Origin: Glossina fuscipes
Lineage: Eukaryota; Arthropoda; Insecta; Diptera; Glossinidae
Assembly (NCBI RefSeq): GCF_014805625.2
Contig: NW_023998415.1
Span: forward strand, 44,585,619-44,649,618
Length of the DNA: 64,000 bases
Reading direction: 5' to 3'
A model generated the notes under the pieces. It was not told the origin of the DNA and ran no database searches. It saw only the letters and a program-made list of their open reading frames with translations. Both the position numbers and the translations under genes were made by a program. The first letter of the stretch is position 1; every line of letters begins with the position of its first letter. Of the stretch, positions 1-14,482 are shown in pieces.

Positions 1-32
1 ATTGAATACTTTTAGTTTTAATACATTTATGC

Positions 33-64
<32 letters not shown>

Positions 65-350
65 TGTATAAATATGTGAAGTGATTGTTACTTTTATCAT
101 GTTTGAAAAGCTAAATTAAATTTTTCATTAAAATTGCAACAATTTCTTATATATTTGTTTTTTGTTTTTGTTGCTGGTTGATCTGTTTATTTATGTGTTG
201 ACACTGGTCAGACAGCAACCGAACATATAAGCCATTACTTTCCGTATTTAAGACAATATTCGAGAAAATTTCAAACTATCAAGAAAGGCATATATAGTAG
301 TAGTCAGATAGTAGTTAGCAGAATAAATTAAATTAAACGTTAAGAGAGTT

Positions 351-388
<38 letters not shown>

Positions 389-2034
389 TTCAAGTTTCGC
401 AATCTTTTCTCGTAAAGACTAATTATTAGCGCTGTGGTACAACGATAATCGTTTAATAAATTTTCAAAATTATAAACATTTTCTATCACATATGATTTTA
501 CAGACGCCAGCAGCATATTTATCGTGGCTAAGAAAGTTGCGTCACTACACAGCTTTGCTTCGCTTTGCCATGCGAATACAGAAGTAAACGACTTGAAACC
601 AATCAATTACCATTTCCCGCGCGATTTCATCAAGTGCGCCTCATTGTCACCCAGATAAGCGGATCGCAAATGCCACTCATACCCTCATCCCATAATCTCA
701 CGTGTAAATGAGATTTGATTTAAAGTCTAATTTTTAATGAAAAAAGCTTTCCTCTAACAGAAGTGTAAAGTAGATATTTCGTCATTTATCGCCCCTTAGT
801 GCCCCTAAGCTTTGAGATTTCCGATGGATACCGCATTACAATGCAATCATCAGATATATGACACATCTTAAGACGAGGCTTTTCTAAAATCTTTGGCCAA
901 GCATCTAAATGCACAGCAACTCCACGATTAGGCGTTGTATACTCCTTTTAAGAATTTGAGCACATTCACAACCTGCGCGAAATACCCCGAGCAGCTGTTT
1001 TTCAATGTCAGGCTTAACCGTTCCTAACAACCTTGATCATTAGTCATTTATCTATGTACACCTTCACATGTGTATAAAGAACCGAATGACACAACATATA
1101 CTCAGCCAAACTAAGTAGCACATACAATTACATAGTTACACTACAACATTATAAAGAAAAACATAGATCCGAACCAAAAGCAAAGTTCGAAGCAAACCGT
1201 TTACAACGTTATTAGCGTAACAAATATTATCAAGGAAAGTCTAATTAACGACGTATGCCGACTTGGCACTAGCGACTCTTATCTGCTTGCCCTTGTGCCC
1301 TTGTGACCTATTCTTCTATTGATTTTGCAAAGATCGTGGAGAAAATATTTTCAATTAATGTTATATACTCCTCTAGTCGAACTAATGCTTCTATTGTCCG
1401 TAAATTATTTTCGTACTATGATCATATAGAAAGGCAAGGACCCAACGCAGGAGAAGATTTCACAAACAATAAGCAATCCATGAAGAATCGCACGTTGCAA
1501 GCATGTAAGCTATAATAAATAATTCGCTTTTGAGTGCAGTGTTGTTTATGTAACGACTTATTGCATACTTTTTTTTGTTTTTTTTTTTTTTTTTTGAAAG
1601 GAAAGTCACTCATCCGAAGTTGCCACATTTGAAAAAAAGGAAGGAAGCCTTATGTATTTTTAATTGATAATATCAATTGTAGGTATCAGGCGATGCACAA
1701 GCATTTGAATAAATTGTATATAAGATTAATATTATATGTACGCTGGTATGCCCTCTTCGGACTTATCAATTTATTTGGAAGCTGCGCTACTCACGCAAGA
1801 CCAAATCCTCTTATTATACTATTATTCGAATTTATTTAGACGAAGGAAATGAATTTTAGGACATCAAAAAAAAAAAAAAAAAAAAATAGCTAATAGTCCG
1901 TAGTTGTGAAAAAGGCTATCGGCTAAAAACTGAATCAAAGATCAACGCTTTTGGTTTTTGGTTTTTGCCCTGTGTTAGAGAACATTTTATATTTTATATT
2001 TAACTGAATGTTATAAATATTTTTTCTTTGATAG
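1..2034 (+). other. Intron of the MOXD1-like gene (5' end outside window)
   Basis: No exon matching the missing DOMON half was found. The stretch holds a (TA)n run at 33-61, a 33-base T run at 353-385, further T and A runs at about 1569-1595 and 1866-1886, and otherwise unremarkable AT-rich sequence. The small open frames here are not supported as genes. Confidence 0.6.
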
Positions 2035-2190
2035 GATCGTCACATTAAACGAAATGGTGATCCGGAGCCGATTGTCGATCCCTCACAGGATTATATATTA
2101 ATGTGGGGCTACGAAAATCGAACGCATACCGTATTAAGATTTCGTCGAAAACTCGATACATGCGATCCTGCTCATGACATTGCCATAACG
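2035..2190 (+). CDS. MOXD1-like gene, first visible exon (DOMON domain, C-terminal half)
   Basis: The exon starts after a TTTGATAG acceptor and ends at ACG|GTGAGT; it is 52 whole codons. It encodes DRHIKRNGDPEPIVDP and then GYENRTHTVLRFRRKLDTCD, the DOMON segment that precedes the monooxygenase core in DBM and MOXD1 proteins. NRT is a potential N-glycosylation site. The missing front half of DOMON must be encoded upstream; nothing in 1-2034 matches it. Confidence 0.88.
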
Positions 2191-2657
2191 GTGAGTATTC
2201 TGTAAATAATAATCAACACAAACGCGCTTTTAGCAACTTGTCTGCATAGTTATTTGAACTCTCTAAACTCTAAACGTAAGATAGATTTTCTTATTTTTGT
2301 TTTTTCTTGTATATAAATTTGCTGTATTGTATTGTGCGTGAGTCACGTATAGAAACTTGGCAAAGTTTTTCCATGTAATTATAGCGGATTAAAACATATT
2401 CACTGTCAGTGTGTACGTGATTATTTACACACGCTTTCGTACATCTGCGCGTACACCGTATATGCGTGTTTCGTGGATTGTGTGTCTCTTGTAAAAGATA
2501 TACCTATATATGTGTGTATGTATATGTATGTATGTGTATGTATGTATGTNNNNNNNNNNNNNNNNNNNNNNNNNNNNNNNNNNNNNNNNNNNNNNNNNNN
2601 NNNNNNNNNNNNNNNNNNNNNNNNNNNNNNNNNNNNNNNNNNNNNNNNNTGTATGTA

Positions 2658-2726
<69 letters not shown>

Positions 2727-3518
2727 TTGCATGAGCATATGAATACGTGAAAGGATATGTAAGAATTTATAATATGTGTCATTTGAGCAAATGTTACAAA
2801 TTGATTGAAAATAAATTCCTTTTTGATTCTATGCAACGAATAAATGATTGAAATAATCAGGTTTTCGATATTATATCGATCCAATTGCCAAAATTTGCCC
2901 GCAGAGTATGAAATGAAAACAAGAAGAAGCCTTTACAAGACACAAATCAAATGCAATCAATTTGAGAGCAATGAAAAGTGTCAACATTAATATTTGATTG
3001 AGGCCAAAATCGTATGTTTACACAAATGAGCCATGTTATTATTGTTTTTGTTGTCTTTTGATTTTTATTTTTATTTTTCATATAAACGAACTCTTAAAAT
3101 ATCGCATTGAATTCATTATTTAAATATGTTTGTGTAGATGACGCTTACATTCACCCACTAACTTTCGACGTAAACAAAGTTCAGACAATGTCTTTAACAC
3201 TTTAATAAAGCACGTACGATACAGACAAACAAACACGCACACCCGCACACCCGTACACCCGCACACAAATATGCAAAGAGATACAAATGTAAACGTACAT
3301 TAATAAATATGTATATCTATGTATACACATATCCATATCTATATATATTTATGCATGCATATACATGCAGAGCATAAGCATAAGCAAACGAAGCTTGGAG
3401 CAGCCGACAAATATTATGTGAAGAGTAATAAGACCGTAATAGTTTTGTATTATATTGCGTTGACATTTTGTAAGTATATATGAGTGTGTTCTTGTATACA
3501 TGCGTACATTGAATGCGT

Positions 3519-3558
<40 letters not shown>

Positions 3559-6500
3559 GCATATACAAAATTTATGGTAAGTTTCGGGTAGTATTTTGAA
3601 TTCCAATAAAAGTCTAGCAATGATTTTATGAAAATGTCTGGCTGTTGAACGTCTACAAATGTATGTATGTATGTATGCATGAGTAAGAGTAGAGGTATTG
3701 TACATGCATTTCTCTTTTTTATACATTTTGCATGTATATGTTTACATGTACTACTATTTTTTTTTTTTTTTTTTTTTTGAACAACATTTGCTTTAATTTG
3801 TTCGCAAACTGAGTTTCGATACAAAAATCTGTCGCCGAGAGAGTGACAGCATTTAATTAAAGTTTTTTTTTTTTTTTGTTTTTTTTGTTTTTAATACGAT
3901 GGCCTCTTTTTCTTTTCCAATTTAAAGCAGATAAACTCATAGGTAAACAGAATTCCCACCATTTAATAATTTTATATCCCCCATGAAGGCCGAAGTAGCC
4001 TCGCTGTTCTGTGCTCCCCTGGCGCGCACGGACTGCACATAAATTTGGCAAATAGAGATGACCATTGGGTGAAAGTTTCCTTTGTATCACTTTTCATTCT
4101 TTTTTTTTCTTGGCAGTTGTACGAAGAATAAAATATGTCCCAAAAAATAAGTTTATGTTGCATTTTTTTTAATACTGGATTTTGCGGAAACCTATCAACT
4201 TAATGGGTAAATGTTGTAAATTCTCACAGTCGCAAAAATGAAGATAGGAATCTGAAATTTGGCGCAAACACTCGTCGATCGATTACGAATACGAGATCGA
4301 AAGATGGGTGTGATGTGCTCACATACTTGCCGCCCCCATTGGAGAAGGAACTAAAACAATCTCGGCAAATATTGACACTTTTTTCATAACTTCCTGTGTA
4401 ACTTATGATCCTATGAAGCTATATATTTTTTTTAATTTTTTTTTAAATCCATAACATAGTTATTCCCTAGGGTCACTTTCATATTCAGTCCAAAAATCGT
4501 TGCAATCATTTTTCACAATTAGTAAGAAAATCCAATGCAATCTGCGCTAGGAATCAATTGGCAATAAATTTGAAACAAGTTCGAATTAAAATCTTGGCGT
4601 TAATTGTGAAATTGTTAGTAAATCGATTAAAATCACTTTTGCACCGGACATGCAATTAGTTCTGGACAACAAATTGATAGTAGTAGTTTTCCAGAAATAC
4701 ACCCACGAAATCGAAACTCATAGATGAAAATTAAAAAAAAAAAAAGAAGAAAAATTGTCAGTGTTTTCCGAGATGGTTTCCGTTTCTTTCTCAATTTTTA
4801 ACAACACAATTTTGAAACAAGAATTTTGAACCTAATTTTTTTTTTATATAGACCTGCATTTATTTCCCCAATAACACGACTAACACTGGTAATAATGTCA
4901 CTGAGAATTTGTGCTTTATTAGAGTGAAGCAATCACTAAACATAACCTCAAAGAAATAGTTCAATGATGTCATATCGCATGACCTCGATGGCCGGCTCAT
5001 GTCGGCATTTCTGGAGATTTGCACAATCATTGAATTTTTCTCTCAATAAATTGATTATGTCAAGAGATCTGTGGCATGTTGCATTATCTTCTTGAAACCT
5101 GAGCCATTGCTCCTTGAATCCATAACACAAAAAATCAGTAACAATATTTCTGCACCCTTCACCATTGACGATAATGGCAATATCATTTTCAATTACCCAT
5201 TAAGTGCGGGTTGCACTCAAAACATTCCAATTATATTCGATTTTTCAATTAAATTATTGATAGTAATGAGCTCTGTAGATCGATTATGCTGACCATAAAC
5301 TTCTCATACCAAGCGAAATTCAGCCTAACATAGTTTTTCATGGATTTTAATAGATTTTAAAAATTTTCTAGTCGCTGTGCAAATAGATGGTATGACGTTT
5401 ACAAAATGTATACAACACTAATATAATAGGATGGATCGCCCTGCTAGGATAGAACTTGGAAAGAAACTTCGTTATCTTTCGTCTCAGCTCGACATGCGGA
5501 CGCGTGGAAATTAGAAAATATTTTAAGCGCATTTTTAAACTTACCACGCCTATGTCAAATTTCCGATTTCTATATAACTTTTTTGGTTCATTCATTCCAT
5601 AATCGTACGCTGATCAAAAGTCTACTTATTTTGCCAAGTCTTTCATGCGTTTAATTTTACCTACTCGAGACGGATATACAAATCTTCTCCTGTCTGTACC
5701 CTGCTCGTAAACTTTTGTTTTTGCTCAGTTCTAAAGTTTTGCGATAAAATACCGTAAATATCTCAATAGAGTATCGAAAGGCTTTATCAGACAGGACTGC
5801 TTAATCGACTTTAAGGCATGTCTTATTCCGTAGAACGGCGCATAAAGAGTGAAATGAAGTCATTGCCGATACAATTTCGCTTTTTGCTTTTCTACCTTTA
5901 TTTGGCCAACGACCACTATGAAGTCTAAAAGCGAATTGATTCTTATCAAAAAGGTTTTTATTCTTCATTTATCGGGACGTTTGCAATGATTGTAATTTTA
6001 CATCAATCCATCTATTGTCTGATCAAGCCGATGGGATCTCACATAGAAAAGTTGATGAATTTTTTTCTATTAGGAAACACCTTATCTTCTCTATCATCTT
6101 GCTATCATGGAGATCTGCGAGCTAAAGTGAAATTGAAAGTTATGTTGAGGAAATTGGCGGACATCTGTTACGCTCGGCACTTTTGCTTAGTCATTAAGAA
6201 ATGTCTGATAGCCTGCATGACTTTAAGTGTCATGTTTCATTTCTTAATTGTTTCTCGGCAAGGAGAGAAGGAGAGAGAGGCAAAGTGTCTTAGTACGAGC
6301 AAGTTCTTGATGCAAGCAAAGGGTTTCGCTGACCTTCACCTAAAATTATATACAATGGCTTCGTAATATTATATAAGTCTGGCAACTCTGTCGCGCGGTA
6401 TAGTCGTCTATATTTTGCTTCGGAAATTAATATTTTAATTTTTTCTTGAATTTCGTGGCTATTCTGCCATATAGTGTTTAAATTTATAATATATTAATTT

Positions 6501-9500
6501 GGGGAAAAAGAAATCCATTATTTTTATATGAACTTCAGGACTTTATTTAACATGCTTCGGATTGTCCGATTTGGGTCAAATATGCACCATTTTGTTGTAT
6601 GATTTGTTGCCATTTTAAAGGTAACTTCAAAATGCCTCTCTCATAGAAGTCCCGGTCTCTATTTGCAAAAAACTCTAGTAGTCGATTTTCACAATCCTCC
6701 CTAGATTCCAATTTTTTATCAATAAAAAAATTTTGCAATGCAAGAAAAAGATGATAATCGCTTGGTGCCAAGTCCGGACTGTATGGCGGATGCATTAAAA
6801 CTTCCCAACCAAGCTCCCGAAGTTTCTGGCGAGTCACTGTAGATGTGTGTGGCCTAGCGTTGTCCTGGTGCAACACGACACCTCTCCTGTTGGCCAATTC
6901 TGGCCGTTTCTGGTTAATCGCTATCTTCAAACGGTCCAGTTGTTGACAGTAGAGATCAGAATTTAGCGTTCGGCCATATGGAAGCAACTCCAGTCCCACC
7001 AAATGCACAGCAAAACCTTCCTGGATCGTTTTCGCACAGGGTTATCGTATGTGATCCATTTCTCATCTCCAGTCACCATCCGTTTAAGAAATGGGTCTAT
7101 CTCATTTCGTTTGGCCAAGGCCACGCAGATGGAAATTCGATTCTTGTTGTTTTTTTCTGTTAATTGGTGTGGCACCCAAACATCGAGCTTCTTTTTGAAT
7201 CCAGCTTTGTGTAAATGGTTTAAAACTGTTTTATGGTCGATTTTTAGCTCCTGGGCGATGTTACGACTGCGAACATGCCGGTCAACTTTGATCATTTCTC
7301 CGATTTTATCGACATTTTCGACTACCGGCCTACCTGTGCGAGGTGCAGCTTTAACATCAAAAATTCCTGAACGGAATCTACGAAACCAAAATTGCACATA
7401 ATTGGCTGTTACAGTATCGGAACCATAAACACCATTCACAATTTTAGCCGCCTGGCTTGCATTTTCGCCTTTGTCAAAGAAAAACTGTAAAATGTACCGA
7501 ATTTTCTCTTTGTTCACTTCCATTTGTAACACGCTGTAACTCACAACTGAATGCACCAAACAAAAAACAGCAAAAGAATTTTTTTTACTGCAAAATGTCA
7601 CCTTTCCAACGAGCATATATCTGAAATTGTTTGATCGATACTTTACGAGAAATCTATCAGTGCAGCCATTTACCGAAAAAATAATGGATTTCTTTTTCCC
7701 CAAACTAACACTTTGAGAAGAAAGTGAGTGAATTCAAAGTAAAAGAAATATTTAAAAGAAATATACCGCTTCTCTAGGCACTTTATCTTGGTTAAGCTTA
7801 GTCAGTGTAAGTTTAATTATGAGCTGGTCAATCCGCTCAGAGTCGTTTGCACGAACCTAAATAACGTCTACCACTTATTCTCGTTATCGGACTCTTTAAA
7901 GTCCATTAAAGCAACATTGCTTAATACGCGCGATTTACCTATGTCGTATTTAAAGTAGCTTTTATCCTTAAAAAGTCGTTACGTTTCGAAAATGAATTAT
8001 TGTCAATTTATTATCGGTTGCCAGGCTTATGCATGTTTGCGATGGTTTAGGGATTCATTTGCAATTTGGTCCTGTACCGGTTGTAAGTATGGCCCTATGC
8101 TGATAGTGTACATGCTTTTTTTTTTTCTTCTTATTTGTTTTATTATTTTACTTATACTAAATTTTATTATTAATTAATATAAGTTTTGCATTAAGAGCCA
8201 ATTGAACTCGACTGTTATTTGTTTAGTTGAGTTTCTAGTATAAGTAGAATAAATAAATAAATAAATAAATAAACCGATCTAGAATTCCGTTGGCTTATAC
8301 ACGCCTAGAGCGCAATGAGCTGCGCAACACTTAATTCAATGCTGTCCAGTAAAACAACCACAGCCGGCCGTTAAAGCCGTAGGGACATCTGTTCTCTTCC
8401 ACATTGAAGTAATAAAAGAAGACGAAGTAAATGGTATGCGAATGCCAAACAAAAAAGGTGCGAAAGTTAATAATCAAATCTATTGTGCAATCATCATGAT
8501 TTTTTTATAATGGTAAGTCAATGGAAGTTGTTTCCAAGCTAGATATGCAACGTCTTTTGTCTATTACAATATTAATCGACTGTTGGCTTCATTAGAATAT
8601 ATGAGTATGAGCCAAATTAACTGCGAAGCGCCTACGTATAATCATTCTTTTGTCCAACATTTTCCGAATCGAATTTTTCTTCAAGTCCATTCAATTCTTT
8701 GTAGATTATTAAGGCAATTCTTATCCTTAGTCAGCATAATCTTAGTAGCAAATCCTGATCACTATGCTATGGAATGACTCTACGCTTAACTGTGTTTGGC
8801 AAGCGCAATATGATTGATTGTGTGTATGCGTGAATATGTATGCGTGAATGTGTGTATGCATGTATGTATGTATGTATGTATGTATGTATATGTATGTGGA
8901 TAGTCATCTTTCAAAACACATATCCTTCGCATCCATATAATTGATTTTTAATGAAAACAGTTTGAATTATATCATAATGTATATAAATAACTTTGGAGTA
9001 TTCTTTACATTGAAAATTTTTAATTTCGTTTATATAATTGCAACAGAATGATACGATGCGTCTATTATACATGTACAATGAACGTGATCCACCGCATGGT
9101 TCCGTCAAAGCTGGTCATTTACCTAATCCTGCTAGCTCGTTTCGACCTTACAGACCAATAGTGCTGACACAGCGGCCTCATATTCAATTCAAACACGAAG
9201 AATATGTACGTATACTGGAACTACGTAATGAAGATGTTGAACTGCCCGGTGCTGATGAAACTTTAATTTGGTGCAAAACATTCAAGTTAGATGATATGAA
9301 ACGTAAACATCATCTAATCAGGGTGAGTATGAAAGCGCAATGAACGCAAACATAAATTCGTACAGCTGATGAGACCCGATAACCACACACTGTATTATGC
9401 TATTAATTCATATATTGCATGTGCGTATAATGCACAATCATGATGATGATAATAATGACGATTACGATGACGACGACGACGGTGATGATAGTAATGCATC

Positions 9501-10474
9501 AATGGTGTATATCTTTTTCCTTTTCTTTTTCATTTTACTGCTCGGCATTCTATGAATGTTTGAATGACATCAGTACGAACCCATTTACGATTCACCGGCC
9601 AGCGTGCATAACTTACAGCATATAACGTTGCGTGAATGTCATGGTATGCATCAGGAATTGGAGGAAATGGCACGCGAACAGGGCAGACAGTGTATGGGCG
9701 CCCGTGATATACCATTAGCGTGCAATGCTATTGTTGCTTCGTGGTCACGAGGCTCTAATGTAAGTTTTTGTAATCGTTGCTCTTACTTTTGTTGTTGCAG
9801 TTATTATTATTAGTGTTTCGACCATTAGAACGCAGCAATACATCATTGACTATCAGACGAATGCAAAATATGAAAAAGACATTTTGATTCAATTCCACCA
9901 GCTCAAGCTGGAACCGCTTCCCAAGCAACTAATCAAACAAAAAAGAAAAAAAAAAAACACAAAAAAAAACTATATATGTAAAAATAAAAAAAATTAAAAA
10001 AATGAAAAAATTAAGCTATGCTATTGAATAGCGACCACAATCCCCTCTATCTAGCAATAGTACCCATTAATATGCCTTCAACACATATATGTAGCCAGCA
10101 TACAATGTGATTGTATTGCCTGCAACATCATCATGACAAATTACTCTTATGCACAATACACGCACATGCACACGTACTCATATGCACAATGACATAAACT
10201 ATACATTTTTTATACACACGCGGGCATATAAATACGTATAAAGGTATATATAGTGTGTATAGATATATGGGATAAAAAGGATTGCAAAGTGTACGCAACG
10301 TAACGCAACGCGCTATTCATGCCATTCGCTATAAAAAGCTTTTGTTGCAATAAAAATTCTCATCTTTCAGCAATAACGAGATGTCTACGACAACCAATTT
10401 AAACATATGTGCATATGTATGCATAAGCATACGAACAGGGACATGCACCTAATGCACACAAATAACTATAACTA

Positions 10475-10523
<49 letters not shown>

Positions 10524-11047
10524 TAAAAACATGCAGCATATAAATCTATAAATGTAGCAACAAACATGTAACGTGCATTTGTGTGTTATTACATTGACAT
10601 CCTTTATGTACAATAAGCGCCTGCAGCAATTATTGTTATTCTACTGGTTTGTATTGTTTTTGTTTTGTTTTCACTTTTTCGTTTTCGTTGCTTTTCCTAT
10701 TTTATAGAGTTTCACATTCCCAGACGAGACCGGCTATCCCATGGAGTCTCGTCAAGCCAAATATTATCTAATGGAGACACATTACAACAATTTACAGCCT
10801 GATTTAACACAATTACATGCCAACCGACAAATGGCCGACAATTCCGGATTAAAAATCTACTTTACTCATGTTTTGCGTCGCCACGATGCTGGAGTACTTT
10901 CAATAGGTGAGTAATGAATATATGACAATGCTTTTACGTCCATTACGTTAATTGAAGGGAGCTATCAAATAAATGCATACACTATCTTACATACATGTGC
11001 ATGCTTACATAGCTTACCTATACGCACTTAATTCACAAATTCATACA

Positions 11048-11088
<41 letters not shown>

Positions 11089-11109
11089 TATGATTATTAG
11101 GTACTATAT

Positions 11110-11162
<53 letters not shown>

Positions 11163-11948
11163 GTAATCTATTTTATGCGATTATAACATATATTTTAACA
11201 TTCACTACTCAACATTTGAGTTACCGTTCCTTTCAACATTAATTAATATCAAAGGATTAATTGCTACAACAAGGTTTACGATATTTAAAAGCTTCTTCAA
11301 CCGTAATAGAAATAAGTACTAAATGCACTTAGTCATTACGTTTAGTAAACATCAGGTAACATAAGGTAACAGGAGCCAAAAACTCAAAGAAAATCAAAAA
11401 AAATTTGCTTTTATCGTGATTCACTTCACTGTAAACGCCTGCTTGTAGGCCTTTATACGTCCGTTGAAAACCAAAACTTTACACGATTTATTTTTGAATT
11501 GTACCTTTTCCTTTGGCAAATTTAATGTCGATGAAATTTAACAGCTAAACACCAGTTACGGTTATAGACATTATTTACTTTAACATCCATATGATCACAG
11601 AGATGAAACGTTATGTTTAAGATGCTCTAACCTTCCAAATTATTACGCGTACATACAATACTTCTCTAACATACATTTCGCAAAAAGTACTATACTGCAT
11701 CGAAACTGAATGCATTTAAAATTCCTACGCTCTATATATCGTAACTGTATAGCAAAAGTACTAAGTCATCGTTTTTTATAAACGTAGACGAAATTTCAAG
11801 CACAATACAAAGGAATGGATTCCTTTCATTTTTGACACCTGCAAATAATATGCAATACAGATATTATAAAATGTATATGGCTTCGATAATCGCATGATCT
11901 GGAATTGTTTTCACTCTGTCGGTCCATGAAAATCCATAGGATGTACAA

Positions 11949-11983
<35 letters not shown>

Positions 11984-14447
11984 AGGAAACTTGACATCTG
12001 TGCTCTTGATATTAATGGTCATAATCATAAATTATGAAAATGTGAGCATGAATGTCTGTTCACAGTCAGTCCTACAATAACTAAAAAAAAACATACATAT
12101 ATTAAATCCTAGCGTAGTGAAAACATATTTGAAGAGGTTAGCCGGACAACCCGAAAAAGCCGGACAAGCCCGATCATCATATGCCCCACACTATTAAATT
12201 TAATGCAATTCTTCGCCTCTCTGTGTCATAAAATATCTTAATGCCTTATGAGGACTTGCTTTTCGCAAGGCAATTCCCTATAATAGGACGGACCAGAACT
12301 TACCGCAATATATTTATTTTCCATTTAAAATCATCAAAACAATACAAATAGAAACCCATTAACATGCGAAAGGCTATTTTTTCTAAGACCATTTAGGCGG
12401 AAGGAGATCCACTAAATTATCCTAGCATGTTCAAATTTTCGAGATTCGTTTGGTATCCTAAGTGGTAGGCATTTAATGACATTTTTAAGACAACACTTCA
12501 TGTGGAGGGAGGGCATAAAAATGCCTTAATTTTTGAGCCTAATCTTGTTATCGAAATATTTTGCAAACTCCAACCTAATAAAGGGGCGGTTATTGGACAG
12601 ACGGATAAATTAACAAAACTTGGTTAAATCGAATTTTGCAAATTATTGCGAAAAGATTGGGTATAAGAAACGATAGATCTATCTCAAGTTCTTCTGAGTT
12701 TTACAAACTATGAGAGAGAAATTATAACTTGAACTATGACAGATGTCAATCCAAAAACTCATAAAAATATATTCAGTGGCAATGATTCGATATTAAAATT
12801 ATCCCTTCCAATTAGATGAGAAATTCCCAATTAATGATGTACTTCTTGGAATTTTAATTCATCGATTACACCTTACGAGCAATACAGGTTCTCCCTTGTG
12901 AAGGCTATGATTTTCTTAGTGATCTATCAATTGAAGCAATCATTTTGAACAAATTTAAGTTATATGCTATTAGAACATGCGGTATTGACATGCCCCCAAT
13001 TGCACGAAAAATCGTAGATGTTCATACATGAACATAAGCAAGCATCAAATATCGCGTTCGTTATTAATTTTTATCGAGATTTTTAGTTATTGCACGATGT
13101 GCGTCAATGATGTTGAAGTAAAGTTTTAATGTGACGCATATATGAAAAAGGAAATTAAACGAGAATTTCAAAAACAAAATTCTGAACGCTTCTGAAATGC
13201 AATCCTCATAAGCGCTGTATGGTTGAATGCAAGCAAAAAAAAAAAAAATATATATATATATATGTTTTTCATAGATGTAAATAATATTCAATAACTATTT
13301 GAATAATTTAGCAAAACTTTATGCATGTTTATGTTTATAAAATAAATATGTTGACATAACATAGGCGCACACACATATATACATATATACATATATACGT
13401 ATATGTACATACGTACATTCCCACATATGTGTATTTATTTATCAACGGCAAACAAAAATTGAACATAAGATGCACAAACGCGCACTACTCAGCGGCATGT
13501 GTTGGCAATAGACCAAAATTTTGTGCAACTTGACCTGGAATCTGAGAAATTTTCATTTTGATATTTGTGTCAACGATATGCGGTGTGATGCAGAATAGTT
13601 TGTGTTTTTTTTTTTTTTTGTTTTTTGAAATTCATTGAAATAAAATTTAATTAAAGTACATTTCTTAAACAAGATCTTAATTAAATTTAAAAAAAAAAAA
13701 AAAAAAAAAACAGCAAAACAATAAAAGCAAAATCGTACTAACATTGCAGTTATTATATCATTGTTTTAACAAACGGTTTATAAACTGATCCTTGGGAATA
13801 TTGCAATTTCTAAAGGTAAATGCACACACACACACACACACAGGTCGAAACAACAGTAAAACAATTTAACATTATATGCTCTCGTTCAGAATAATTCAAT
13901 AGATATCATATCATCTCAACACAAATACTATGAAAAATCCGCTTAATTTCATTTCAATGTTTATGTGCATTACTTATTATTATTATATATAGGGATGGAT
14001 CCCAATTGGCGTCATATAATACCGCCGGGGCAGAGTCAAGTCATCTCTGAGGGTCATTGCATTGAAGATTGCACTGCATACGCCTTTCCAATGGATGGCA
14101 TACACATATTTGCGGTAATGATGCGCACTCATTTAATTGGAAAGGAAATCAAACTACGTCAGGTTTGTATAGCAGCTGCACGAGCAGCATCAGAAAATGC
14201 TCTTAAGGTGTATACATGAATTGTACATATGTATGCATGTATAACTGCAAGCATATGAGGACACATATATAGCTAATAATGTCAACTATCGGTCGTATGT
14301 TGTCAAGTCAGGAAACAATCAACATTTGTTTCACTTGTGTACACAGATGATGGCCGCAATCATTCGTATATATATAAATACATATATATATTTTATATAT
14401 ATGTATATATATATATATATATATGAAATATGTCGATATCTTCAAAT

Positions 14448-14482
<35 letters not shown>

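Larger units (their letters stand above)
6497..7705 (-). mobile_element. Mariner transposon, mellifera-like, nearly full length but inactive
   Basis: Near-identical terminal inverted repeats of about 28-29 bp bound the element: 6497-6525 begins ATTTGGGGAAAAAGAAATCC and 7705-7677 on the minus strand begins GTTTGGGGAAAAAGAAATCC. TA dinucleotides at 6495-6496 and 7706-7707 are the expected target duplication. Inside is one minus-strand transposase, broken by two deletions. The element is about 1.21 kb, slightly short for a mariner, as the deletions predict. The well-preserved ends suggest a fairly recent insertion. Confidence 0.93.
2191..9046 (+). other. Large intron (6.9 kb) carrying transposons and microsatellites
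   Basis: It lies between phase-0 exons, GTGAGT...CAACAG. It contains an assembly gap in a GT/GTAT microsatellite, (AT)n at 3521-3555, T runs at 3757-3778 and 3861-3877, a transposase remnant near 4948-5290, a mariner element at 6497-7705, (AAAT)n at about 8247-8272 and (TGTA)n at about 8861-8887. A modestly GC-rich patch at about 3960-4085 has no recognisable coding. Confidence 0.75.

Noticed and set aside
1303..1515. Possible upstream DOMON exon
   Set aside because: The translation lacks any DOMON-like strand pattern or flanking phase-compatible splice sites.
2421..2884. Several open frames rich in Thr-His, Cys-Val or Tyr-Ile around the gap
   Set aside because: They are translations of GT/GTAT microsatellite and N bases, not genes.
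5986..6366. 126-codon plus-strand open frame
   Set aside because: No recognisable family, no splice or promoter context, and it lies in an intron of a same-strand gene.
6978..7401. Plus-strand open frames of 61 and 132 codons
   Set aside because: They are antisense shadows of the mariner transposase.
10710..10710. Alternative splice acceptor two bases downstream (TATAGAG|TTT)
   Set aside because: It breaks the reading frame from the previous phase-0 exon.
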